From Maribacter sp. (GTDB lineage Bacteria > Bacteroidota > Bacteroidia > Flavobacteriales > Flavobacteriaceae), in the NCBI GenBank assembly GCA_013001935.1, contig JABDKZ010000155.1:1-7811 (forward strand): 7,811 bases of DNA, written 5' to 3'. The notes below the pieces were generated by a model. The model was not told the DNA's origin, did not search any database, and saw only the letters and a list, made by a program, of their open reading frames with translations. The position numbers and the translations under genes are program-made. Positions 1 through 5,684 of this stretch are shown here, in pieces (within the stretch, counting starts at the first letter, position 1; each line of letters begins with the position of its first letter).

Positions 1-727
1 CTTTAAAGCGCCCAAGGCCTTCATAGGATTCAGCTAGTAATTGGTTGCTTTCAATGACTTCGGCAAGAAAAGCATTCTCATCGGCCAATGCTAAGGCATT
101 TTCAGCATACTTCGCGGCCTCTTCAAAATTAGCCAGTTTAATATTTGTCCTTGCTAGCCCTATGTTGGCTTTTGTTGCTAAATACTCTTTCTCGTAAACA
201 TCGGTATTAACTACAAGCGAATTATAATTCTTCGATGCACTCTCATACTTTTCCAATTTCAAATAAATATTTCCTTCGGCCAGCAATATATTATTAAAGA
301 AATTTCGATCATTATTGAGTTGCCTTGCTTCATTGAGCATAAAGAGGGCGCGGAAATTTTGATTCTCCTTAAAAAGTAAAACTGCTTCAATGTATTTGTC
401 AATGGCATCCCCATAAGGGTATTCTACATCTTTGATCAGTGTTTTTGCCCTATCCCAGTAAAACATAGTAGTTTTAACCTTATCTAATTTTAAGTAGAGC
501 AGGGCGAACATATGATAACTATCAATCAATGTTTTCACATCCTTGTTCTCCTCTGCCAAGGCAGCTGCTTTATCCAAAGATATTAGAGCTTGATCTATTT
601 GGTTTTTATTGCCTAATGTTCTTGCTTCATTGAAATACGCTTGAACCTCATTTTGCACAGACTTATTTTGTGCATTTACACTTAGCCCAAAGCACAATAA
701 GCCCAAAAAAAGGACGAATTGTTTCAT
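1..727 (-). CDS. Exported tetratricopeptide-repeat protein, N-terminal part (cut by window edge)
   Basis: An open frame reads from ATG at 727 to the left edge without a stop, giving 242 residues of an incomplete protein. Residues 1-20 form a secretion signal (K2, then hydrophobic FVLFLGLLCFGL, ending VNAQ), so the chain is exported or its N-terminus lies in the periplasm. Residues 28-242 are almost entirely helical with TPR-like spacing. The clearest units are about 28-61 (ARTLGN..DQALISLDKAAALA), 147-180 (LAEGNIYLKLEKYESASKNYNSL) and 185-218 (TKANIGLARTNIKLANFEEAAKYAENALALA). In Bacteroidota this architecture often precedes a transmembrane segment and a histidine kinase or a LuxR/AraC output domain, but the C-terminus lies outside the window, so the function is unknown. 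The start is set by the signal peptide. It lies 546 bases from lipA, so it is probably transcribed separately. I found no good TAnnTTTG box close to its start. Confidence 0.85.
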   Translation of the reverse strand, partial: MKQFVLFLGLLCFGLSVNAQNKSVQNEVQAYFNEARTLGNKNQIDQALISLDKAAALAEENKDVKTLIDSYHMFALLYLKLDKVKTTMFYWDRAKTLIKDVEYPYGDAIDKYIEAVLLFKENQNFRALFMLNEARQLNNDRNFFNNILLAEGNIYLKLEKYESASKNYNSLVVNTDVYEKEYLATKANIGLARTNIKLANFEEAAKYAENALALADENAFLAEVIESNQLLAESYEGLGRFK

Positions 728-1273
728 ACGGGTAAATGTGTTTATAAAGCTCAAAAGAATTTCTTGTTTAGCTGTACATTAATTTTCTTAATACGTCTGT
801 TGGTATAAGCTATCCCAGTGTTGTAGCGACCAATAATTTTAATTATTTATCCGATTACGGAAGTTGTCTGTGAAATAAACGCATAAGAACACTAACTATT
901 GTTTATAACTATCGATTCTATGGGGTCTTTTGTATAAAAAAAGTATTTTTTAAGGGCATTATGCGCTGTTCACTCAAAAGTATCATTAATTTCTTGAATT
1001 TTAGTCTCCTTTTTTTTGTTTAATATTCTTTCAGGTGATGAGCGAATTTTTGCTAAATTTTCACCAGCCTTTCAAGCGTAGTACGCGTTATCTCATTTTA
1101 AATTTAGACCAAACTTTATGTCTTGTTTGATTATTCCCATGCGTTGTGCGTAAGCTAAGCGTATCAAAAATGATAAGGTACATAGTAAATTCTGCAAATG
1201 GTGCTGTGCCCATCTTCGCCAGGTACATTCCAAAAATCAGATATGGTGCACTAAATTAGGCAGTAAAAAGATA
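728..1273. other. 546-base AT-rich intergenic stretch with no convincing gene
   Basis: This stretch lies between the TPR gene start and the lipA stop. Stops are frequent in all frames and no frame gives a protein-like product. The longest feature I noticed is a stretch of about 28 codons on the minus strand near 1168-1254 that has no start codon and ends at TGA. A single CAAAnnTA match (minus-strand TAnnTTTG) sits at 975-982 but has no TTTG partner about 20 bases upstream, and it is about 250 bases from the TPR start. A/T homopolymer runs occur around 935-952 and 1008-1018. It probably holds the 3' end of the lipA transcript and the TPR promoter. An RNA gene cannot be excluded by eye. Confidence 0.6.
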
Positions 1274-2140
1274 TTATTGAATATGTTTATGGGCTTTATA
1301 AGAAGATCTTACCAAAGCACCGCTTTCAACATGTCTAAAGCCCATTTTTAAACCCATTTCTTCGTATTTCTTAAACTGTTCTGGAAGAATGAATTCTTTA
1401 ACGGGCAAGTGTTTTTTTGATGGTTGAAGGTATTGCCCAATGGTAACCACATCGACATTGGCGTTTCTTAGGTCTTCCATTGTTTCTATAACTTCTTCCT
1501 CAAGCTCACCAAGACCAAGCATAATGCCCGATTTAGTTCTGTTTACACCGTTTGAGCGTAAATATTTTAAGACTTCTAGACTTCGCTCATATTTGGCCTG
1601 TATGCGAACTTCCCTGGTAAGTCTCTTTACAGTTTCCATATTATGCGAAACAACTTCAGGTTTTACATCAATTATCCGATCTAAATGCCTTTCAATACCC
1701 TGGAAATCGGGGATAAGGGTTTCTAAGGTAGTCGAAGGATTCATCCTACGGATGGCTTTAACGGTTTCTGACCAAATAATAGAGCCCATATCTTTTAAAT
1801 CATCCCGATCTACCGATGTGATTACCGCATGTTTTATACCCATAATTTTGATAGACCTAGCTACCTTTTCGGGCTCGGCCCAATCAACGGATGATGGCCG
1901 ACCGGTCTTTACACCACAAAACCCACAAGAACGCGTGCAAATATTCCCTAAAATCATGAAGGTAGCTGTCCCTTCGCCCCAACATTCACCCATATTAGGG
2001 CAGCTTCCTGAGGTGCAAATGGTATGCAGGTCATATTTGTTTACCAATCCCCGTAATTGGGTGTATTTCTTTCCTGTAGGAAGTTTTACCCTAAGCCAAT
2101 TTGGTTTTCCTTTTGGAGGTGAAACGGTATCAACACTCAT
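1274..2140 (-). CDS. lipA: Lipoyl synthase (radical SAM, two Fe-S clusters)
   Basis: LipA inserts two sulfur atoms into protein-bound octanoyl groups to make the lipoyl cofactor of pyruvate and 2-oxoglutarate dehydrogenases and of the glycine cleavage system, in the cytoplasm. The protein has 288 residues, normal for the family. The auxiliary cluster motif [12 protein letters not shown] supplies C42, C47 and C53. The radical-SAM cluster motif CTRSCGFC supplies C68, C72 and C75. The C-terminal RSSY (278-281) carries the serine known to ligate the auxiliary cluster that donates sulfur. Other family signatures are [11 protein letters not shown] (16-26), [12 protein letters not shown] (54-65) and SGIMLGLGE. 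The start at 2140 fits the usual short N-terminus before WLRVKLP, and a promoter ends just upstream. All catalytic ligands are present. No lipB or lplA is adjacent, and the upstream neighbour on the same strand is an ECF sigma gene 108 bases away. Confidence 0.97.
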   Translation of the reverse strand: MSVDTVSPPKGKPNWLRVKLPTGKKYTQLRGLVNKYDLHTICTSGSCPNMGECWGEGTATFMILGNICTRSCGFCGVKTGRPSSVDWAEPEKVARSIKIMGIKHAVITSVDRDDLKDMGSIIWSETVKAIRRMNPSTTLETLIPDFQGIERHLDRIIDVKPEVVSHNMETVKRLTREVRIQAKYERSLEVLKYLRSNGVNRTKSGIMLGLGELEEEVIETMEDLRNANVDVVTIGQYLQPSKKHLPVKEFILPEQFKKYEEMGLKMGFRHVESGALVRSSYKAHKHIQ

Positions 2141-2154
2141 TTTTGAATTTTCGA

Positions 2155-2187
2155 CAAATATACGAACAAAAAAGGGTACTTTTCAAA
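2155..2187 (-). promoter_or_regulatory. Bacteroidota-type promoter of lipA (-33 TTTG, -7 TATATTTG)
   Basis: Read on the minus strand, TTTG (2187-2184) is followed after 21 bases by TATATTTG (2162-2155). This is an exact match to the known Bacteroidota primary-sigma consensus TTTG-N(19-21)-TAnnTTTG. The last base of the -7 box is 14 bases from the lipA ATG, so the predicted leader is only about 8-10 nucleotides. The site lies in the 108-base gap after the ECF sigma gene, which supports independent transcription of lipA. Confidence 0.7.
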
Positions 2188-2248
2188 AGCCAAAGAGCAC
2201 GTGATAACGCAGCTAATTGGGCAGGTAAGAATAAGAATTATAGTACGC

Positions 2249-2809
2249 TTAATTTTTGTTTTTAATGATTTCGGCAAGTAATTTCTTTGCTCGTAAAAGT
2301 TTAACCTTAACATTGTTGATGGGTTCGTCGAGTACTGTGGCAATTGCCGCATAACTTAACTCATTGAAATAACGAAGATTTATGACCTTCTGATAATGTG
2401 GTTTTAATTTTTTTATATTTTCCAGAAGGGTTGCCAGGTTTTGTTCTATTATCAAATTATCTTCAGCAGTAGGCGCGTCATCCAGAACCTTTGTTATGGC
2501 CTCATTGTTACTGCCACTTTTCAAAACATTTCTTTTTCTCTTGCGAATAAGATCAACGTGGATATTTTTTGAAATTGTAATCAGCCAAGTCTTAAATTCA
2601 TAAGAATCATCGAATGTACTTAACTTATCAAAGGCTTTAGAGAAGGTTTGGATGGTAATGTCCTCCGCATCATTTTCGTTTTCGGTTCGCTTAAGTTGAA
2701 ATCCGTAAACATCATTCCAAAAGGTATCCAGTAAATTGCTAAAGGCAATCTGGTTGCCCATTTTTGCTTTGTTGATAGTGGCAATAATGGTATCTTCAGT
2801 TTTATCCAA
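2249..2809 (-). CDS. ECF-type RNA polymerase sigma-70 factor without an adjacent classical anti-sigma gene
   Basis: This is a two-domain sigma factor of about 186 residues with only regions 2 and 4. Counting from the proposed TTG start, region 2 spans about 22-93 (AFSNLLDTFWNDVYGFQLKR, then NDAEDITIQTFSKAFDKL and FKTWLITISKNIHVDLIRKRKR). This covers core-RNAP binding and -10 recognition. Region 4 spans about 129-185, with a helix-turn-helix at LSYAAIATVLDEPINNVKVKLLRAKKLL for the -35 element. The frame is open further, up to an ATG at 2920, but that would overlap 77 bases of the microprotein gene and add non-sigma sequence. No ATG lies between the microprotein stop and residue 16. I chose TTG at 2809, giving MDKTEDTIIATINKAK, which keeps the helix usually found before region 2. 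ATG at 2761 (MGNQIAF) is the alternative. The gene lies 34 bases after the four-cysteine membrane protein and 108 before lipA. Confidence 0.9.
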   Translation of the reverse strand: MDKTEDTIIATINKAKMGNQIAFSNLLDTFWNDVYGFQLKRTENENDAEDITIQTFSKAFDKLSTFDDSYEFKTWLITISKNIHVDLIRKRKRNVLKSGSNNEAITKVLDDAPTAEDNLIIEQNLATLLENIKKLKPHYQKVINLRYFNELSYAAIATVLDEPINNVKVKLLRAKKLLAEIIKNKN

Positions 2810-2843
2810 AAAAAGAAATCGTTTAAACGTAAGAATTACAAAA

Positions 2844-3053
2844 TTATCGTATCCCAGTGACAGCGTCGTTCTTGCAATCCTGTTCACTTGGTAACTTACC
2901 ACACATACCACAAGCTTCACCTTCCTTATTCAAGAACGGACTTTGGCTTGCACACGTGCCCGCAAACTGGCCATTTTTTTTTGACCATATTTTTATAGCA
3001 ATGCCGGCGAAGGCAAGTGCCAATAAACCAATTGTTAAAAGAATCAGTTTCAT
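2844..3053 (-). CDS. Small single-span membrane protein with four conserved-looking cysteines
   Basis: A 69-residue protein of unknown function that I recognise as a recurring flavobacterial type. Residues 2-20 are a hydrophobic helix (LILLTIGLLALAFAGIAI). Next come K21, K25 and K26, then a polar tail with C34, C48, C51 and C60 in the pattern C-x13-C-x2-C-x8-C (FAGTCASQSPF, EACGMCGK, EQDC). Four cysteines including a CxxC suggest a metal or Fe-S site or redox-active thiols. Positive charge after the helix favours a cytoplasmic tail by the positive-inside rule, though a cleaved or anchored signal peptide with an external tail is also possible. ATG at 3053 directly begins the hydrophobic segment and follows a good -7 box. 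The gene is 34 bases upstream of the ECF sigma gene on the same strand and probably co-transcribed with it. A role in controlling that sigma factor is inference. Confidence 0.87.
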   Translation of the reverse strand: MKLILLTIGLLALAFAGIAIKIWSKKNGQFAGTCASQSPFLNKEGEACGMCGKLPSEQDCKNDAVTGIR

Positions 3054-3067
3054 TCTGAAATTTTCAA

Positions 3068-3075
3068 CAAAGATA
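3068..3075 (-). promoter_or_regulatory. Probable -7 promoter box (TATCTTTG) of the microprotein-sigma unit
   Basis: On the minus strand TATCTTTG matches the Bacteroidota -7 consensus TAnnTTTG exactly and ends 14 bases before the ATG at 3053, the same distance as at lipA. A matching -33 TTTG or TTG is not visible at the expected distance, where the loop and 3' arm of the upstream terminator lie. The promoter may therefore be weak or need an activator. Confidence 0.5.
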
Positions 3076-3080
3076 CAAAA

Positions 3081-3112
3081 ATAAAGCCCTGACCATAGGG
3101 TCAGGGCTTTAT
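3081..3112 (-). terminator. Intrinsic terminator of the sigma/anti-sigma operon
   Basis: A perfect inverted repeat: ATAAAGCCCTGACC (3081-3094), a four-base loop ATAG (3095-3098), and GGTCAGGGCTTTAT (3099-3112). This is a 14-bp stem with a GC-rich core. On the minus strand the stem is followed by TTTTG, and together with the A/T base of the stem the transcript ends in a U-rich run. It begins 22 bases after the anti-sigma stop codon and ends 27 bases before the microprotein start. It therefore closes the upstream operon and insulates the microprotein promoter. Confidence 0.88.
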
Positions 3113-3134
3113 AATTATCGATGATTATTACTGA

Positions 3135-3893
3135 CTAATAATCTATTTTCGCCACAATGTTCTCGACAGAGGGTGTGTTATTACCACCCTTTGGTTCTAT
3201 GGTTATGTAACTAACCGCTTCATCTGCATAGGGTAATGCCAATAATTTTTCTTTACCTGCAGCTTCGTCTATGATTCCAAGATTGATCATCTCACCATTG
3301 ACTTCCGCCCACATCTGAAAACTTTGGTCTTCAGGCAAATTAGGAAGCTTCTTTACATTGATATAGGAAAGTTTCTTAACCGGATTAATATAAGCAACTG
3401 CCTTTAACTCTTTTGCATTGCTATTGCCTTTGACATTGAATCTTCTGGTTTGCGGATTGTTGAGGACGATGAATTGATTTCGAACATCGGCCAACTCAAG
3501 CCTCATATCTTCTTTAAGAGTTTCTATTTTATTATTGACTATGGTGTTTTCTTCCTGTAGACTTTGATTTTGATTCCAAAGGAAATACGATGCACCGGCG
3601 AACATTACAGCTGCAAAACTAGCCGCGATAGCGTATCTGAAGAACTTTCTTCTACCTGCATGTTCCGACTTAATTCTAGAAATTATTTTGTGCTTTAACC
3701 CTTCAGGAGTTTTGATGGCATGCATCTTTGCGAAGGTCTCCAAGTTCTCTTGAAGCTCATTGTACGTTTTCCTAACTTCCGGATACAAAGCTATATACCT
3801 TTCTACTTGCATAGATTCTTGGGTATTTGTTGTTCCCAACAAATACTTCTCGAGCAAATCAGAATCTAAAAATATTTTTATCTTTTCTTTCAT
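3135..3893 (-). CDS. Membrane-anchored anti-sigma factor, RskA type
   Basis: This 252-residue protein is predicted to hold the sigma factor encoded directly upstream inactive at the membrane. Residues 1-75 form a helical cytoplasmic anti-sigma region (LLEKYLLGTTNTQESMQVERYIALYPEVRKTY). They have no zinc-binding HxxxCxxC motif, and I see no cysteine in the whole chain. One transmembrane helix lies at about 84-106 (FFRYAIAASFAAVMFAGASYFLW). A probable coiled coil follows at 108-140 (NQSLQEENTIVNNKIETLKEDMRLELADVRNQ). The periplasmic part, about 160-252, resembles the RskA C-terminal domain: LPEDQSFQMWAEVNGEMINLG, then VSYITIEPKGGNNTPS. The family is normally inactivated by regulated proteolysis. 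The ATG shares one base with the sigma stop codon (TAATG), implying coupled translation and a fixed ratio of the partners. The signal sensed is unknown. Confidence 0.92.
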   Translation of the reverse strand: MKEKIKIFLDSDLLEKYLLGTTNTQESMQVERYIALYPEVRKTYNELQENLETFAKMHAIKTPEGLKHKIISRIKSEHAGRRKFFRYAIAASFAAVMFAGASYFLWNQNQSLQEENTIVNNKIETLKEDMRLELADVRNQFIVLNNPQTRRFNVKGNSNAKELKAVAYINPVKKLSYINVKKLPNLPEDQSFQMWAEVNGEMINLGIIDEAAGKEKLLALPYADEAVSYITIEPKGGNNTPSVENIVAKIDY

Positions 3894-4456
3894 TATATCA
3901 GATTTAATATAAACGCCAATAACAGTGTTGAGCCATAAATTTTTTTTAGCTCTCTTAATCCTATTTTTAATCTTGACTTTATGGTTCCCAGCGGAATATC
4001 CAGTTCATCACTGGCTTCTTGCTGCGTCATACCATGAAAAAACAGGGCCTCAAGTACAATTTGATATTTGTTTTCAATCTTATCAAGATTGTCGCGAACA
4101 TCAATTAATTCAGGCTTAATGTTTTCAACGCCTAGATTATATACGTCCGAAACGTCCATTTGGATTTCTTTATCCGATTTGGTATTGACACTTCTTAACT
4201 TGTCTATGGCTGTATTTCGTGTGATTCTAAAGAGCCAGGTGAACAATTTAGCCTTTGTGGCATCGTAGGTATCTGCTTTTTTCCAGATTTTCACAAAACT
4301 TTCCTGTAATACATCCTGGGCCAATTCTTCATCCCGAACTACTTTTTTTGCCACACCATATAGGGTATCACCATAGTGCTCATACAAAAGCGAAATGGCC
4401 TTGTCATTTCGTTCTTGTAATAATTCCACAATATGCTTTTCAAGAAGTGTGCTCAT
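3893..4456 (-). CDS. ECF-type sigma-70 factor paired with an RskA-type anti-sigma factor
   Basis: A 187-residue alternative sigma factor. Region 2 lies at about 20-91 (AISLLYEHYGDTLYGVAKKVV, then AQDVLQESFVKIWKKADTYD and LFTWLFRITRNTAIDKLRS). Region 4 lies at about 124-174 (KIENKYQIVLEALFFHGMTQQEASDELDIPLGTIKSRLKIGLRELKK), ending in a standard helix-turn-helix. An unusual short hydrophobic tail, STLLLAFILNLI, closes the protein. It resembles the SigK/SigF-like ECF groups that work with RskA proteins, which fits the next gene. The ATG at 4456 is preceded by an out-of-frame ATG four bases upstream that opens only a six-codon frame. No TAnnTTTG box is visible in the 211 bases upstream, so the operon may use a different sigma factor, possibly its own product. 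Confidence 0.95.
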   Translation of the reverse strand: MSTLLEKHIVELLQERNDKAISLLYEHYGDTLYGVAKKVVRDEELAQDVLQESFVKIWKKADTYDATKAKLFTWLFRITRNTAIDKLRSVNTKSDKEIQMDVSDVYNLGVENIKPELIDVRDNLDKIENKYQIVLEALFFHGMTQQEASDELDIPLGTIKSRLKIGLRELKKIYGSTLLLAFILNLI

Positions 4457-4641
4457 GCATTGTTCAGGTCTTGAAATAATTAATGCCTACATGTGGCATC
4501 CAATCTATTCATTTGAACCGTATATCCATTAAACGCTAATTTATAAAATTGATTGTTATGGCTAGCGTTATCTCAAAGTTTTAATTGTATAAATGTACAA
4601 CTGGTAATTGTGCATTTAATTTTTGGTTAGTTTGGTTTGGT

Positions 4642-4671
4642 ATAGCCCCTACTATTCTTGGTAGGGGTTAT
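4642..4671. other. Hairpin overlapping the murB stop codon
   Basis: CCCCTAC (4646-4652) pairs with GTAGGGG (4661-4667), extended outside by ATA/TAT. On the plus strand, G·U pairs at 4645/4668 and 4653/4660 make the stem longer, and TTTATG follows. On the minus strand, the sense strand of murB, those two positions are mismatches and the sequence after the stem (TATACCAAACC) is not U-rich. It could be a weak terminator or 3'-end stabiliser of murB, or a plus-strand terminator blocking transcription into murB. Confidence 0.45.
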
Positions 4672-5684
4672 TTTATGATATTGACCTCAGGGGAAATCCT
4701 GATGCCATAAGTCTCATGTACCTTCTCCATAATCTTTTCTGCCAAACCAATAATTTCAGCCCCTGTGGCACTGCCATAGTTGACAAGAACCAAAGCCTGG
4801 TTTTTATGAACTCCTGCATCACCATATCTTTTGCCTTTAAATCCGCATTGCTCAATTAACCACCCTGCAGGGATTTTATACTCATCATCGGAAACCATAA
4901 AATATTTGGCGTCTGGGTGTCTGGATATGAATTGGTCGAACTCCGATTTGGACAATACCGGGTTCTTGAAGAAACTACCACTATTTCCCAATTCTGCTGG
5001 ATCAGGAAGCTTGCTTTGCCTTATAGTCACAACGGCTTCAGATACATCTTTAATGGTAGGGTTTTTTATTCCTTTTCGTTCCAGTTCGGCGTTGATGGCG
5101 CCATATGAAGTATTTAGCTTATGATTTCTTTTCGTAAGTTTAAAAGTAACTGAAGTTATGATGTACTTGCCTTTGCCCTCATTCTTAAAATAGGAGTCCC
5201 TATACCCAAAATTACAGTCCTCAGTTGTAAAGGACCTGGTAGACTGGTCTTCTATATTCATAACCTCACAACACTCAAAAACCTCCTTTAGTTCTACCCC
5301 ATAAGCGCCGATATTCTGAATAGGTGCCGTGCCTGTGTTTCCTGGGATGAGCGACATATTCTCCAAGCCCCCATAGTTGTGTTCTAAGCACCAGAGCACC
5401 ATATCATGCCATACCTCACCAGCCATTACCTTTAAATGGACGTGATCGTCATCTTCTGCTATAATCTCTTTGCCTTTAATATTGATATACAAGACCAGCG
5501 CTTCAATATCTTTGGCAAGCAACATATTACTACCGCCACTTAGTATCAATCTGTCAGGATAATCATTGAGCTGTAGTGTTTTCTGGAGTTCATGTGTACT
5601 TTTTATTTCACAAAAAAATTTGGCCTTGGCATTTATGCCAAAGGTATTGTATTTTTTTAGGGATATGTTTTTTTGGATTTTCAT
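4668..5684 (-). CDS. murB: UDP-N-acetylmuramate dehydrogenase (UDP-N-acetylenolpyruvoylglucosamine reductase)
   Basis: MurB is the cytoplasmic FAD enzyme that uses NADPH to reduce UDP-GlcNAc-enolpyruvate to UDP-MurNAc, the second committed step of peptidoglycan synthesis. The protein has 338 residues and the E. coli-like type I layout. The N-terminal FAD-binding part includes LILSGGSNMLLAKD (46-59) and PGNTGTAPIQNIGAYG (114-129). GYRDSYFK (160-167) carries the catalytic arginine R162. GNSGSFFKNP (233-242) carries the proton-donor serine S237. The extended C-terminal region includes AGWLIEQCGFKGKRYGDAGVHKNQALVLVN (273-302) and SPEVNIIK, with the catalytic glutamate E333. Its ATG overlaps the aminotransferase stop in ATGA, so translation is coupled, and an AAAGG element lies just before the start. 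All key residues are present. A hairpin overlaps its stop codon. Confidence 0.97.
   Translation of the reverse strand: MKIQKNISLKKYNTFGINAKAKFFCEIKSTHELQKTLQLNDYPDRLILSGGSNMLLAKDIEALVLYINIKGKEIIAEDDDHVHLKVMAGEVWHDMVLWCLEHNYGGLENMSLIPGNTGTAPIQNIGAYGVELKEVFECCEVMNIEDQSTRSFTTEDCNFGYRDSYFKNEGKGKYIITSVTFKLTKRNHKLNTSYGAINAELERKGIKNPTIKDVSEAVVTIRQSKLPDPAELGNSGSFFKNPVLSKSEFDQFISRHPDAKYFMVSDDEYKIPAGWLIEQCGFKGKRYGDAGVHKNQALVLVNYGSATGAEIIGLAEKIMEKVHETYGIRISPEVNIIK

Noticed and set aside
1168..1254. Stretch of about 28 sense codons on the minus strand within the lipA-TPR gap
   Set aside because: It begins right after a stop, has no start codon and shows no recognisable protein character.
1440..2204. Long plus-strand open frame of 254 codons
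   Set aside because: It lies antisense to lipA, whose catalytic motifs are complete. The product is serine-rich and low in recognisable features, as expected from a shadow frame.
2249..2920. ECF sigma gene extended to the ATG at 2920
   Set aside because: The extra residues look unlike a sigma N-terminus, and the extension overlaps 77 bases of the microprotein gene, which has a clear membrane helix, cysteine pattern and promoter.
4483..4499. ATGCC...GGCAT dyad around ACATGT in the leader of the sigma gene
   Set aside because: The arms are only 5 bp long with a 7-base centre, too short to separate from chance.
4532..4569. Inverted repeat AACGCTA / TAGCGTT with 24-base spacing upstream of the sigma gene
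   Set aside because: A 7-bp dyad at this spacing is expected several times by chance in a window this long. It could be an operator but cannot be supported alone.
1085..4575. Eleven-base repeat GCGTTATCTCA at 1085-1095 and 4565-4575
   Set aside because: A few 11-base matches are expected by chance in a window of this length, and the flanks share nothing further.
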